Below are positions 1-6,527 of a stretch of 47,001 nucleotides of DNA, in pieces. How positions within the stretch are numbered: the stretch's first letter is position 1; every line of letters begins with the position of its first letter. The position numbers were made by a program, and so were the translations under genes. Under the pieces are notes generated by a model. It did not search any database and was not told the DNA's origin. It saw only the letters and a program-made list of their open reading frames with translations. Source of the DNA: Candidatus Kuenenbacteria bacterium (GTDB lineage: Bacteria > Patescibacteriota > Patescibacteriia > UBA2196 > GWA2-42-15); assembly GCA_012797775.1 (NCBI GenBank), contig JAAZOM010000003.1, forward strand, positions 1 through 47,001, read 5' to 3'.

Positions 1-296
1 TAACTGAAAAAACTTTTTACTTCGCCGCCTACGCTCGCCAGAACTTTATAAATGGCGATTTGGAGACCAAAAAAATGATATTACACGCTCTTGGTCAGAA
101 CCCGACCATAAAAGACGGGAAACTCACGATAACCCCCAATAAATGGCTAAAACCAATCGCCGATAGCTATTCTCAGCTAGAGGCCGAATATAAAAGGTTG
201 GAACCAATAAAAACCCCCGTAAGTAAAGCAAAAACAGCCGCTTTGACGGCTGTTATTACACGAATCCACGGGTGGAGGGAATCGGACCCCCGCTAG
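1..296 (+). CDS. C-terminal end of a serine recombinase-like protein (partial, runs off window start)
   Basis: The open frame enters from the left edge (first full codon at base 3) and ends with TAG at 294-296. The visible 97 residues contain the stretch NFINGDLETKKMILHALG, followed by TIKDGKLTI and LKPIADSYSQLEAEY. This resembles the C-terminal part of large serine site-specific recombinases common in Patescibacteria. The catalytic domain is outside the window, so activity cannot be judged. The 3' end overlaps the opposite-strand tRNA-Trp gene and contains that tRNA's terminator hairpin, so the last 20 or so residues may be read-through into tRNA sequence, and the gene may be a remnant. The family call rests on similarity recalled from the family rather than on a catalytic motif. 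Confidence 0.55.
   Translation, partial: TEKTFYFAAYARQNFINGDLETKKMILHALGQNPTIKDGKLTITPNKWLKPIADSYSQLEAEYKRLEPIKTPVSKAKTAALTAVITRIHGWRESDPR
233..254 (-). terminator. intrinsic terminator of tRNA-Trp
   Basis: Arms of 8 bp (AACAGCCG and CGGCTGTT) enclose a 6-nt loop and are followed on the minus strand by a T-rich run. It lies 13 bp beyond the tRNA-Trp 3' end, inside the recombinase reading frame on the other strand. Confidence 0.6.
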
Positions 297-337
297 AGGT
301 TTTGGAGACCCCTGTACTACCATTATACGACACCCGC
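267..337 (-). tRNA. tRNA-Trp (anticodon CCA)
   Basis: A complete cloverleaf is readable on the minus strand: acceptor GCGGGTG with CACCCGT (one G-T pair), a D arm, anticodon stem GGGGT/ACCTC around loop CTCCAAA giving anticodon CCA, and a T arm. The 3' CCA is not encoded. The 3' end overlaps the end of the convergent recombinase frame. Confidence 0.93.
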
Positions 338-392
338 AAAATTAATTTTCAATTTACAATTCTCAATTTCTAAACAATTTAACAATAATAAC

Positions 393-728
393 CTACCGCC
401 AGAAAGCTAAAATTAAAAATGTTATTATAGCCAACATCACGCCGGCATATTCTTTAGCTGTCAAAATTTCATGTAAAAACAAATACCCCAAAACATTTGA
501 TAGAATTATAGAAACCGCCGCAAAAAGAGCCATTGCCTTACCGAGCTTCGTAGCAGTAAACACATACAACTGACAAAAAATACCCAATATTTTCAAAAGC
601 CAATAAACAACAAACCAAAGGGATAAAAAATTAGCCAAGTTAAAACCATACTTAACAATATAATACCGCCCCATTAAATCACTTGCTGTAAATATCAATT
701 GGCCAACAACTAAAGCCAAAATAATCAT
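393..728 (-). CDS. small four-helix membrane protein, EamA/SMR-like
   Basis: A 111-residue, very hydrophobic protein with about four membrane spans. The C-terminal pattern LFLHEILTAKEYAGVMLAII resembles the end of an EamA (drug/metabolite transporter) repeat, where a conserved Glu follows a membrane helix. Its length fits one half-unit of EamA or an SMR-type transporter, which act as dimers. The substrate is unknown. It ends a group of minus-strand genes that starts at rpmG. The start is an ATG in an A/T-rich context without an SD. Confidence 0.55.
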   Translation of the reverse strand: MIILALVVGQLIFTASDLMGRYYIVKYGFNLANFLSLWFVVYWLLKILGIFCQLYVFTATKLGKAMALFAAVSIILSNVLGYLFLHEILTAKEYAGVMLAIITFLILAFWR

Positions 729-758
729 ACTTAATACTTTATACTAAATACCTAATAC

Positions 759-1109
759 TTATTTATTCCACGGTCTATCCGGATGGTTTTTGATAATATA
801 CTCGTAGCGTTCCATCTTTTGCCCAGTAGCCTCATTAAAGAGCGGCGTCCCGCCAGCATAAAGCGTATCGGCCGGCTCACCGTATTCATTCAAATTATTA
901 TCCACTATCCATTTTTCTATCTTAGCCTTCTCTGATATCTCCAGCACCTCTGTTTTTGCCTGATTCATGAGCCTCACATAAATAGGAGCGCTGGTATCGG
1001 TCGTGATATCTTGCGGCCAAAACGCCACGATCATCGCGATCATCGTGAAAGCCAAGACGATGATAATCGCCCAATAGGAAACACCATCGTTATTAAAAAT
1101 CTTTTGCAT
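759..1109 (-). CDS. membrane-anchored hypothetical protein
   Basis: A 116-residue protein starting at the ATG of MQKIFNND; an upstream in-frame TTG would add three residues. One membrane helix (about residues 12-31, WAIIIVLAFTMIAMIVAFW) is followed by a charged domain of about 85 residues, probably outside the membrane, with a Tyr- and Pro-rich end. No family is recognised. It lies 20 bp downstream of rpmG, a position often held by secE, but it lacks the SecE pattern, so that name was not used. Confidence 0.6.
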   Translation of the reverse strand: MQKIFNNDGVSYWAIIIVLAFTMIAMIVAFWPQDITTDTSAPIYVRLMNQAKTEVLEISEKAKIEKWIVDNNLNEYGEPADTLYAGGTPLFNEATGQKMERYEYIIKNHPDRPWNK

Positions 1110-1129
1110 AAAACACAAAAGTTATTTAA

Positions 1130-1294
1130 TTATTTTGTTTCTTTGTGTGGAGTGTGCTTTTTGCACCACTTGCAATATTTTTTCAATTCTAGGCGATCCT
1201 TGACCACCTTCTTATTCTTCTGCGAAAAATAGTTGATTCTTTTACATGCAGTACATTCAAATTTTATCAACTTTTCTTTATACTTTGTTGCCAT
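1130..1294 (-). CDS. rpmG: 50S ribosomal protein L33
   Basis: A 54-residue ORF on the minus strand with ATG at 1294 and TAA at 1130. The product begins [19 protein letters not shown] and contains two CxxC zinc-binding pairs (CTAC and CKWC), followed by the basic end HTPHKETK. This matches the zinc-binding (C+) form of L33 in length and pattern. L33 sits near the E site of the large subunit. The gene precedes the two small membrane-protein genes and is preceded by A/T-rich sequence rather than an SD. Confidence 0.93.
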   Translation of the reverse strand: MATKYKEKLIKFECTACKRINYFSQKNKKVVKDRLELKKYCKWCKKHTPHKETK

Positions 1295-1336
1295 ATTTTT
1301 ATTTAATTAATAATTATATTTTATATCTTTAAGGCT

Positions 1337-1663
1337 TTATATCTCATATCTCTTTATAATATCTATCGCCGGCTCTTCATAGGGGTGGACTTTTTTAATA
1401 GCCGCGATTACGCCTTTGAGCTTATCCTTGTGGCACAAGACCTCAATTACTTCCTCGCGCACCCTCTCAATCCGCCCTTTCTTGCCAATAAATGGTCTTG
1501 CTCCCTTTAGTGGCCTAAATCTGCCCATAGCCAGATAAGAACCGCTACTAAAATCATAGCTTCCTTGCCTTGACCCGCCGGCATCATTTATCGCCTTCCT
1601 TATCTTGTCCGCATACTTAACTGGCACCGCTATTTTTATTTTATAATATTTTGATTCCCTCAT
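1337..1663 (-). CDS. NIF3/YqfO C-terminal-domain-like (CutA-like fold) protein
   Basis: A 108-residue protein equivalent to the domain inserted in YqfO/NIF3 proteins, standing alone. The diagnostic features are the start YKIKIAVPVKYADKIRKAI, the segment GRFRPLKGARPFIGKKG, and the end VHPYEEPAIDI; HPYEEPA is the family hallmark. Related domains fold like CutA1 or PII and trimerise; the biochemical role is unknown. It lies just downstream of tRNA-Thr on the same strand, with ATG at 1663 and no SD. Confidence 0.75.
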   Translation of the reverse strand: MRESKYYKIKIAVPVKYADKIRKAINDAGGSRQGSYDFSSGSYLAMGRFRPLKGARPFIGKKGRIERVREEVIEVLCHKDKLKGVIAAIKKVHPYEEPAIDIIKRYEI

Positions 1664-1678
1664 AGTATTAAGAGCTGG

Positions 1679-1751
1679 AGCCGACTGTCGGACTTGAACC
1701 GACGACCCACAGTTTACAAAACTGTTGCTCTACCAACTGAGCTAAGTCGGC
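1679..1751 (-). tRNA. tRNA-Thr (anticodon TGT)
   Basis: A full cloverleaf on the minus strand: acceptor GCCGACT/AGTCGGC, anticodon stem ACAGT/ACTGT with loop TTTGTAA (anticodon TGT), and T loop TTCGAGT. The discriminator base is T; CCA is not encoded. Confidence 0.95.
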
Positions 1752-1833
1752 ACAATATATCTAAAAATAAATCTAAGTTGTCTCCTTAGTTTCTGAATAT
1801 ACGATATCACTTTTATTAAATTTTATCAAGATT

Positions 1834-1863
1834 AAAACCCCGGTCCCAAATGGCCGGGGTTTT
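1834..1863 (-). terminator. intrinsic terminator
   Basis: A perfect 10-bp hairpin (AAAACCCCGG with CCGGGGTTTT, 10-nt loop) just downstream of the secreted-protein gene at 1876-2334. T-runs on both sides make it potentially bidirectional. Confidence 0.8.
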
Positions 1864-1875
1864 CTCGTCTTATCC

Positions 1876-2334
1876 TTATAAACTCAGTTCCAAACCTACT
1901 GGCTCCATTTCCACATTAAGCTTGCAAGCTTTCCTATCCGTCTTATATTGCTTCCAGGCAGCATTCACGGCATCGCGATAAACCTTATTGGTATTCTTTA
2001 CTGCCAGCTTGTAATCAGCCCAGGCCTTGATTCTAGCCTTTATGCGTTCCTTGGAATCAGTTTTACCATAAGCTTCGTTTAAAGCCGCTTTTTTATTATT
2101 CAAGGCCACCTTTATCGCATCAGATTTAATACTATAAGCACTAAAAACAGCGCTCTCTCTTTTAGCCACTGCTGTTTTGACACAAGCCCAATCCGTTGTC
2201 TCTGCTGTTTTCTTTTTCAGACCCCAAGCCGGCGGAGTGCTCGTTGAAGTAGTGGCATGTTCACCAGCCAAAACTGGCAAAACCAAAACCGACATCAAGG
2301 TGATTGTTAATATTAAAAATACTATTTTTTTCAT
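1876..2334 (-). CDS. secreted hypothetical protein, Lys/Ala-rich helical
   Basis: A 152-residue protein with a clear signal peptide (MKKIVFLILTITLMSVLVLP, then VLAG, with cleavage probably after residue 23). A Thr/Ser/Pro linker follows, then a long predicted helical region rich in Lys and Ala with repeated Tyr and Trp (AYSIKSDAIKVALNNKKAAL and so on). Two cysteines (WACVK and KACKL) could form a disulfide. Similar short secreted helical proteins are frequent in Patescibacteria, but no function is known. It has its own terminator downstream. Confidence 0.75.
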   Translation of the reverse strand: MKKIVFLILTITLMSVLVLPVLAGEHATTSTSTPPAWGLKKKTAETTDWACVKTAVAKRESAVFSAYSIKSDAIKVALNNKKAALNEAYGKTDSKERIKARIKAWADYKLAVKNTNKVYRDAVNAAWKQYKTDRKACKLNVEMEPVGLELSL

Positions 2335-2407
2335 AATGTTTCTATATTAATAATTTTTTAAAATCAAAAGCCAAATGACCTTTATTAAAAATTTACCAAA
2401 TAATTTT

Positions 2408-2478
2408 CTCGGGGACAGGGATTCGAACCCCGATTGACAGGACCAGAACCTGTAGTCCTACCATTAGACGATCCCCGA
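2408..2478 (-). tRNA. tRNA-Gln (anticodon CTG)
   Basis: Minus-strand cloverleaf: acceptor TCGGGGA/TCCCCGA, D arm GTC-TAATGGTAG-GAC, anticodon stem ACAGG/CCTGT with loop TTCTGGT (anticodon CTG), and T loop TTCGAAT. CCA is not encoded. Confidence 0.93.
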
Positions 2479-2546
2479 ACATTATTTCAACTTTCAAAGC
2501 TTAATAAAAAACAAGACTTTTGTCAAAACCTTTTTATTTTAATTTT

Positions 2547-3464
2547 CTAAACCTTTAGGTGCTTGCCCATGGCAAAAGTGGCAGAAATCATGTTAATTAT
2601 CGCTATTATTATAAACTCAAAACCCAAAATATTTAATATATTAATATTCAAATAAGCCACAATATCAAAATTTATACCTGTAAGAAACCCGTTGATCCAG
2701 CCGCTGGTAAATTTCAAAACTATTGCCAAAACTCCCCAGAAAAGTATACAGCCGAATACAGCATAGAGTAGACCCTCAATAATAAATGGTGCTCGAATAA
2801 ACCAATTGCTCGCTCCAACTAAGCGCATAATGGCAATTTCTGTTCGGTGTATATATATGCCCATCCGGATAGTATTAAAAACGGTCAGAATTGCTACAAA
2901 TATAAAAATAATACTTAACCCCAAAACAAAGCTCTTGACCTTGTCGGTAAAATTATTTATTCTCTCTATTAACAATTTATGGTCATTATAATCTATTTTT
3001 TCTGCCAGCTGATCAGCTTTTATCTCTGTCAATTTTTCCATTATTATTGGGTACTGCTCCATCTTGTTTGCCGTTATGATCAGGGTCCCGCCCAAGGGAT
3101 TTTTTTCCAGCTCAGCCAAAGCTGATTGTATGTCAACATCGTTTTTGTGGGTCTCTTTAAATTTTTCCAGTGCTTCAGTCGGAGAAATATAGCTCACTTC
3201 TTTTATTTCCTCTATTTTATCGAGTTCGCCCTGAAGCGTCTTTATAGATTCTTCTTTAATCGCATTGTCAAAATACAAAGAAACATCGACCGTATCCTTG
3301 ACCGAGCCAACCGCATAGTCGGCGATAGCGTTGACCAATATCAAAGTCGTCAAAGAAAATAAAGTCAAAACAATAATTGTCATAGTCACGACAGAAAGCC
3401 AGATGTTCCTCCAAAAATGCTGCCAAGAAAATTTTATTATTCTTTTGGTTGATAATAAAAACAT
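2547..3464 (-). CDS. ftsX: cell division protein FtsX (ABC-transporter-like permease)
   Basis: A 305-residue membrane protein with the FtsX topology: a short cytoplasmic N-terminus (IIKFSWQHFWRN), TM1 at about 22-46, an extracellular domain of about 130 residues, then TM2-TM4 at about 182-200, 228-250 and 275-297. The signature TEIAIMRLVGASNWFIRAPF precedes TM3. With FtsE it forms a complex at the septum that transmits ATPase cycles to peptidoglycan hydrolases outside. It lies 64 bp after ftsE on the same strand, in the expected order. Confidence 0.93.
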   Translation of the reverse strand: MFLLSTKRIIKFSWQHFWRNIWLSVVTMTIIVLTLFSLTTLILVNAIADYAVGSVKDTVDVSLYFDNAIKEESIKTLQGELDKIEEIKEVSYISPTEALEKFKETHKNDVDIQSALAELEKNPLGGTLIITANKMEQYPIIMEKLTEIKADQLAEKIDYNDHKLLIERINNFTDKVKSFVLGLSIIFIFVAILTVFNTIRMGIYIHRTEIAIMRLVGASNWFIRAPFIIEGLLYAVFGCILFWGVLAIVLKFTSGWINGFLTGINFDIVAYLNINILNILGFEFIIIAIINMISATFAMGKHLKV

Positions 3465-3528
3465 AATTAACCAAATTTAAATTTAAAAAATAATTTTTAG
3501 TTTTGACTTTTAAATTTTGCCTTTTAGG

Positions 3529-4209
3529 CTATAAAACATACCTACCCTTATCCTGATCATAAACTATTTGTCCGTCTTCCATGGCGATCACTCTTTTTCT
3601 GAGCGAATTTACTACCTCTCTATTGTGTGTCACGAGCATCACTGTTGTTTTAAAGCTATTTATTTTTTGGAGTAAGTCAATAATCTCTCTGGTATTAATA
3701 GAATCCAAGTTTCCCGTCGGTTCATCAGCAATCAAAATTTTTGGTCGATGGGCTAGCGATCTGGCAATTGACACCCGCTGCTGCTGCCCGCCAGAAAGCT
3801 CATCGGGGAACTCATTGGCTTTTTGTTCTAACCCCACCAGCGCCAATATTTGTGGCACCGCCTCCTGGATATGCTTTTTACTATAACCAGCGACCTCTAG
3901 AGCAAAAGCCACGTTTTCAAATACTGTTTTCCTTGGCAAAAGCTTGAAATCCTGAAAGACTACCCCTATTTGCCGACGCAAAAGTGGTATATCCGATGCT
4001 TTTATCCTGGTAATATCCCAGCCTCCCAGTATGATTTTACCAGCCGTTGGTCTTTCCTCCGCTACCAGCATTTTCACGATCGTAGTTTTGCCAGTACCAG
4101 ATCTGCCCACCAAAGATACAAACTCACCCGGTTTGATGTGCAGGGTCACGTTTTTTACCGCTTCAGTGCCATTGTTATAAGTTTTAGAAACGTTACGAAG
4201 CTCAATCAT
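3529..4209 (-). CDS. ftsE: cell division ATP-binding protein FtsE
   Basis: A 226-residue ABC ATPase with Walker A GRSGTGKT (35-42), Q-loop VVFQDFKLLP, signature LSGGQ (138-142), Walker B KILIADE (157-163) and switch His195. Size and the phrase FQDFKLLPRKTVFENVAFAL fit FtsE rather than a general transporter ATPase. It is cytoplasmic and pairs with FtsX. The gene lies 14 bp after the RlpA-like gene, so the three form an operon. Confidence 0.94.
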   Translation of the reverse strand: MIELRNVSKTYNNGTEAVKNVTLHIKPGEFVSLVGRSGTGKTTIVKMLVAEERPTAGKIILGGWDITRIKASDIPLLRRQIGVVFQDFKLLPRKTVFENVAFALEVAGYSKKHIQEAVPQILALVGLEQKANEFPDELSGGQQQRVSIARSLAHRPKILIADEPTGNLDSINTREIIDLLQKINSFKTTVMLVTHNREVVNSLRKRVIAMEDGQIVYDQDKGRYVL

Positions 4210-4223
4210 ATAATTTCTTTATA

Positions 4224-5081
4224 TTACTTACTGGGAAATTTAGTCTCGCTTTCTTTTCTCAAAAAAACCCTCACCCCCACCACCCCGCCGCGCGGATTAC
4301 CGATATTCTCAAAAGCATCATAAGTTAGATCAACTATCCTGTCATCAACATATGGCCCCCTGGAGATTACTCTGGTAATCGTGCATCTAGTCAAATCATC
4401 CAAACGGCACACCCACAAAGGTGTATTCAGGGGATAGGCATTAGAGGCGCAACCCAAGATATTTCTTTTGGTTAACTCTGTCGGGTACCATGACGCCCAA
4501 GCCTCATAAGTAGTGTCATCTGGTTCGTCGAACAAAGCTACTCGTGCATAAGGTAAATAAATTTTTGAACGAATCAATTTTTCTTTGAGGTCAACAGATG
4601 ATGGTAAAACCCGCCACTGCCCCCCGCTCTTGTCCCAATAATACATCAGCTTACGGTTCATTTTAGTATTGGTGATTCCTGCCGCCAGATAAATGGGCTT
4701 TACCAACTTTCCAACACTACCGTCATCCGCCAGCAAATCAAACTCCCAAATAGCGCTAGCCTTTTCTCCCGGCGCTTTGGTCAAGGGGTAAGCCATGTGA
4801 TAATCTGGGATCTTTTTAAATCGCACGGTAATCGGCTCAATCACCGCCCTGTCAATCACCCCAACTTTAAAATCATTATCTGGAGCAATGAAAGTATAAC
4901 CCTTGGTAATAGTAGCTTCATCTAGTCTCAGGGTATAGATTGCCGGTTCCTCAGCAAGCATTGGCATCAATTCTGCCGTCGTCGTCGCTTCCCCCGCTAA
5001 AACAAAATTTTTTATCCCCAAAAACAAAACAAAAATAGTTAACAATTTGCCAAAAATTACTAATCTTTTCCTTCTCGTCAT
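4224..5081 (-). CDS. secreted RlpA-like double-psi beta-barrel protein
   Basis: A 285-residue exported protein: signal peptide to about residue 29, an unrecognised domain of about 150 residues, then a C-terminal double-psi barrel with ASWYP (196-200), two cysteines around the ILGCASNAYPL loop and the hallmark RGPYVDDRIVDL (241-252). In RlpA this fold is a lytic transglycosylase or septal peptidoglycan-binding protein. As the first gene of an operon with ftsE and ftsX, it is a good candidate for the cell-wall enzyme or substrate-side partner of FtsEX. That link is inference from position. A hairpin-forming leader and an extended -10 promoter lie directly upstream. Confidence 0.78.
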   Translation of the reverse strand: MTRRKRLVIFGKLLTIFVLFLGIKNFVLAGEATTTAELMPMLAEEPAIYTLRLDEATITKGYTFIAPDNDFKVGVIDRAVIEPITVRFKKIPDYHMAYPLTKAPGEKASAIWEFDLLADDGSVGKLVKPIYLAAGITNTKMNRKLMYYWDKSGGQWRVLPSSVDLKEKLIRSKIYLPYARVALFDEPDDTTYEAWASWYPTELTKRNILGCASNAYPLNTPLWVCRLDDLTRCTITRVISRGPYVDDRIVDLTYDAFENIGNPRGGVVGVRVFLRKESETKFPSK

Positions 5082-5084
5082 AAA

Positions 5085-5120
5085 TAAAATTACTAGTTCA
5101 ACGCTAGTAATTTTATTATA
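5085..5120 (-). promoter_or_regulatory. extended -10 promoter with an inverted repeat between promoter and start of the rlpA-like/ftsEX operon
   Basis: On the minus strand, TATAAT (5120-5115) is preceded by TGC, an extended -10. Directly downstream, a perfect inverted repeat with 12-bp arms (TAAAATTACTAG and its complement, 7-nt loop, 5085-5115) covers the likely transcription start and ends 4 bp before the ATG. It could be an operator or a 5' leader hairpin controlling translation. Confidence 0.55.
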
Positions 5121-5160
5121 GCAAAAATATTGTCATTAGGCCAAGATTTATCAACAGTTC

Positions 5161-5493
5161 TTAGGCTGCTCTTCCGCTTAGCTTGGAATCCGTGCACTCC
5201 TCTGTAAAAATTAATGACCCATTTTCGGCCTCCCTATATTTATCCGCAAAAAAATAACCCCTAAAAGTAGTGCCATCAGCTCTGCTTTTATGCACCATCA
5301 CTACCGGTCTCCCGTCTATTTTCTTACCCAATAAAGGTATAATTTTACAACCATCCAAGATATCACCATTTACCTCTACGGTGGCGCTTTGGCCCATACT
5401 AATTTCTATTTTTCTGGTGTCATTATGTCGCCCCCGACTCATCATTTTTAATCCCTCTTTTGCTATTTCTTCAGGAGTTGACCCTTCAAACAT
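5161..5493 (-). CDS. hypothetical protein
   Basis: A 110-residue soluble protein. The longer open frame would run into the neighbouring tRNA-Thr gene, so the ATG at 5493 (MFEGSTPEEIAKEGL) is chosen. An N-terminal helix is followed by what looks like a mostly beta domain (ATVEVNGDILDGCKIIPLLG, then RPVVMVHKSRADGTTFRGYF), with an acidic C-terminal part containing two cysteines. No family is recognised and nothing in the context assigns a role. Confidence 0.6.
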   Translation of the reverse strand: MFEGSTPEEIAKEGLKMMSRGRHNDTRKIEISMGQSATVEVNGDILDGCKIIPLLGKKIDGRPVVMVHKSRADGTTFRGYFFADKYREAENGSLIFTEECTDSKLSGRAA

Positions 5494-5519
5494 AAAGTAA
5501 CGCTTAATTACTAAAATGG

Positions 5520-5592
5520 AGCCGAAGGTGAGGATCGAACTCACGACCTCTGCTTTACGAAAGCATTGCTCTACCAGCTGAGCTACTTCGGC
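5520..5592 (-). tRNA. tRNA-Thr (anticodon CGT)
   Basis: Minus-strand cloverleaf: acceptor GCCGAAG/CTTCGGC, anticodon loop TTCGTAA (anticodon CGT), T loop TTCGATC. The first anticodon-stem pair is an A-G mismatch. This is the second threonine tRNA in the window. Confidence 0.92.
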
Positions 5593-5599
5593 AAATAAA

Positions 5600-5914
5600 T
5601 TATCTCCACATTAAAACCCCAAATATCGTGATCAGGAACCATAAAAACAACCAACCTACCGTATATATAAACATTTTGACTGCACTTTTCTTATCACCGT
5701 CAATATATAGCATCACTGGTTTGGCTAGGACCAAACCACCAACTATCGTTGCGGACATCACAAATAACAGCAAAAAAACGATCGCGCCAATAGGTTTATC
5801 CTCTTGGCCAAATATTTTTTCTGCATTCTGCATAAAAGTGACCACTAAAGCAATATAAGCCAAGACTCCAAAAGAATGAATTAGACTGAAACGAACCATT
5901 TTTTTGTTTTCCAT
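5600..5914 (-). CDS. small membrane protein with three helices
   Basis: A 104-residue protein with three predicted membrane spans (about 10-29, 43-66 and 80-101), a short loop carrying FGQEDKPIG and a Trp-rich last helix (VGWLFLWFLITIFGVLMW). Short three-helix proteins of this kind recur in Patescibacteria without known function. It sits between tRNA-Thr and tRNA-Gly and has an A/T-rich start context. No domain is recognised. Confidence 0.65.
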   Translation of the reverse strand: MENKKMVRFSLIHSFGVLAYIALVVTFMQNAEKIFGQEDKPIGAIVFLLLFVMSATIVGGLVLAKPVMLYIDGDKKSAVKMFIYTVGWLFLWFLITIFGVLMWR

Positions 5915-5949
5915 ATTTTTTATTGATTTAGATTATTGTTACACTATGG

Positions 5950-6021
5950 AGCGGGTGAGGAGAATCGAACTCCCCTCTCAAGCTTGGGAAGCTTGCATAA
6001 TAGCCACTATACGACACCCGC
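5950..6021 (-). tRNA. tRNA-Gly (anticodon CCC)
   Basis: Minus-strand cloverleaf: acceptor GCGGGTG/CACCCGC, anticodon stem CAAGC/GCTTG with loop TTCCCAA (anticodon CCC), T loop TTCGATT. Its first 14 bases equal those of tRNA-Trp at 267-337. Confidence 0.94.
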
Positions 6022-6025
6022 AAAA

Positions 6026-6424
6026 TTATTCACCAAAAAAATGTTCCAGCCACAAATACCAATTCCCCTTTTTCTCTTCACTATTAACCCCGTTGACCAA
6101 AACCCCACCACTGTCCCTCACTGGCATCAAAACAACCCTCTCTCCCGGTTGCTGCATGTTTAATTTCTCTCGCGCTTCTCTATCTATAAAATCATCACTT
6201 TTTAAATATTCTATCAATTGGACCAACTCAGTATTTTTTTTCTCCAATTTTCCGATCTCCTCTTCTAGGACGCTGATATTCTGGACTATCCGAACTTGTT
6301 TATTTTTCTCCCTATAAACAGCATAGCCAATCAAAATGAATAAAACCAATAATGCCAAAATAAAAATTTTTGACCCAATTATCTTTCGAGTCCTAGACAT
6401 TTGTTCGTTGTAATTATAAACCAT
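6026..6424 (-). CDS. septum formation initiator, FtsB/DivIC family
   Basis: A 132-residue bitopic protein: a short cytoplasmic N-terminus, one membrane span at about 20-40, then a coiled coil with leucine spacing (ISVLEEEIGKLEKKNTEL, about 48-80). The conserved block DDFIDREAREKLNMQQPGE is typical of FtsB/DivIC. In the divisome it joins FtsL and FtsQ/DivIB to control septal wall synthesis. Either ATG at 6424 or MSRTRK at 6400 could be the start. It lies near other envelope and division genes (lepA-murJ on one side, ftsEX on the other). Confidence 0.85.
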   Translation of the reverse strand: MVYNYNEQMSRTRKIIGSKIFILALLVLFILIGYAVYREKNKQVRIVQNISVLEEEIGKLEKKNTELVQLIEYLKSDDFIDREAREKLNMQQPGERVVLMPVRDSGGVLVNGVNSEEKKGNWYLWLEHFFGE

Positions 6425-6432
6425 AGATATAG

Positions 6433-6525
6433 CTAAAAAGCAAAGCTAAATGTGAAAATCAGCATGCTCAAAATAATCAGAGCTGACATAATTTTCCACC
6501 ATGTTTGTACTTTTTTTCTTGGCAT
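6433..6525 (-). CDS. possible 30-residue single-span membrane peptide
   Basis: A short minus-strand ORF starting 2 bp after lepA-side sequence: ATG at 6525, TAG at 6433. The product is a basic head (MPRKKVQTWWKIM) followed by one hydrophobic helix (SALIILSMLIFTFSFAF). It fills the 100-bp gap between lepA and the FtsB-like gene almost exactly. Positive-inside charge and a clean helix favour a real membrane peptide, but the length is too short to be sure and no SD is present. Confidence 0.35.
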   Translation of the reverse strand: MPRKKVQTWWKIMSALIILSMLIFTFSFAF

Positions 6526-6527
6526 AA

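Noticed and set aside
759-1109. secE next to rpmG
   Set aside because: The position is right but the protein has the membrane helix at the N-terminus and a long acidic outer domain; the SecE C-terminal helix pattern is absent.
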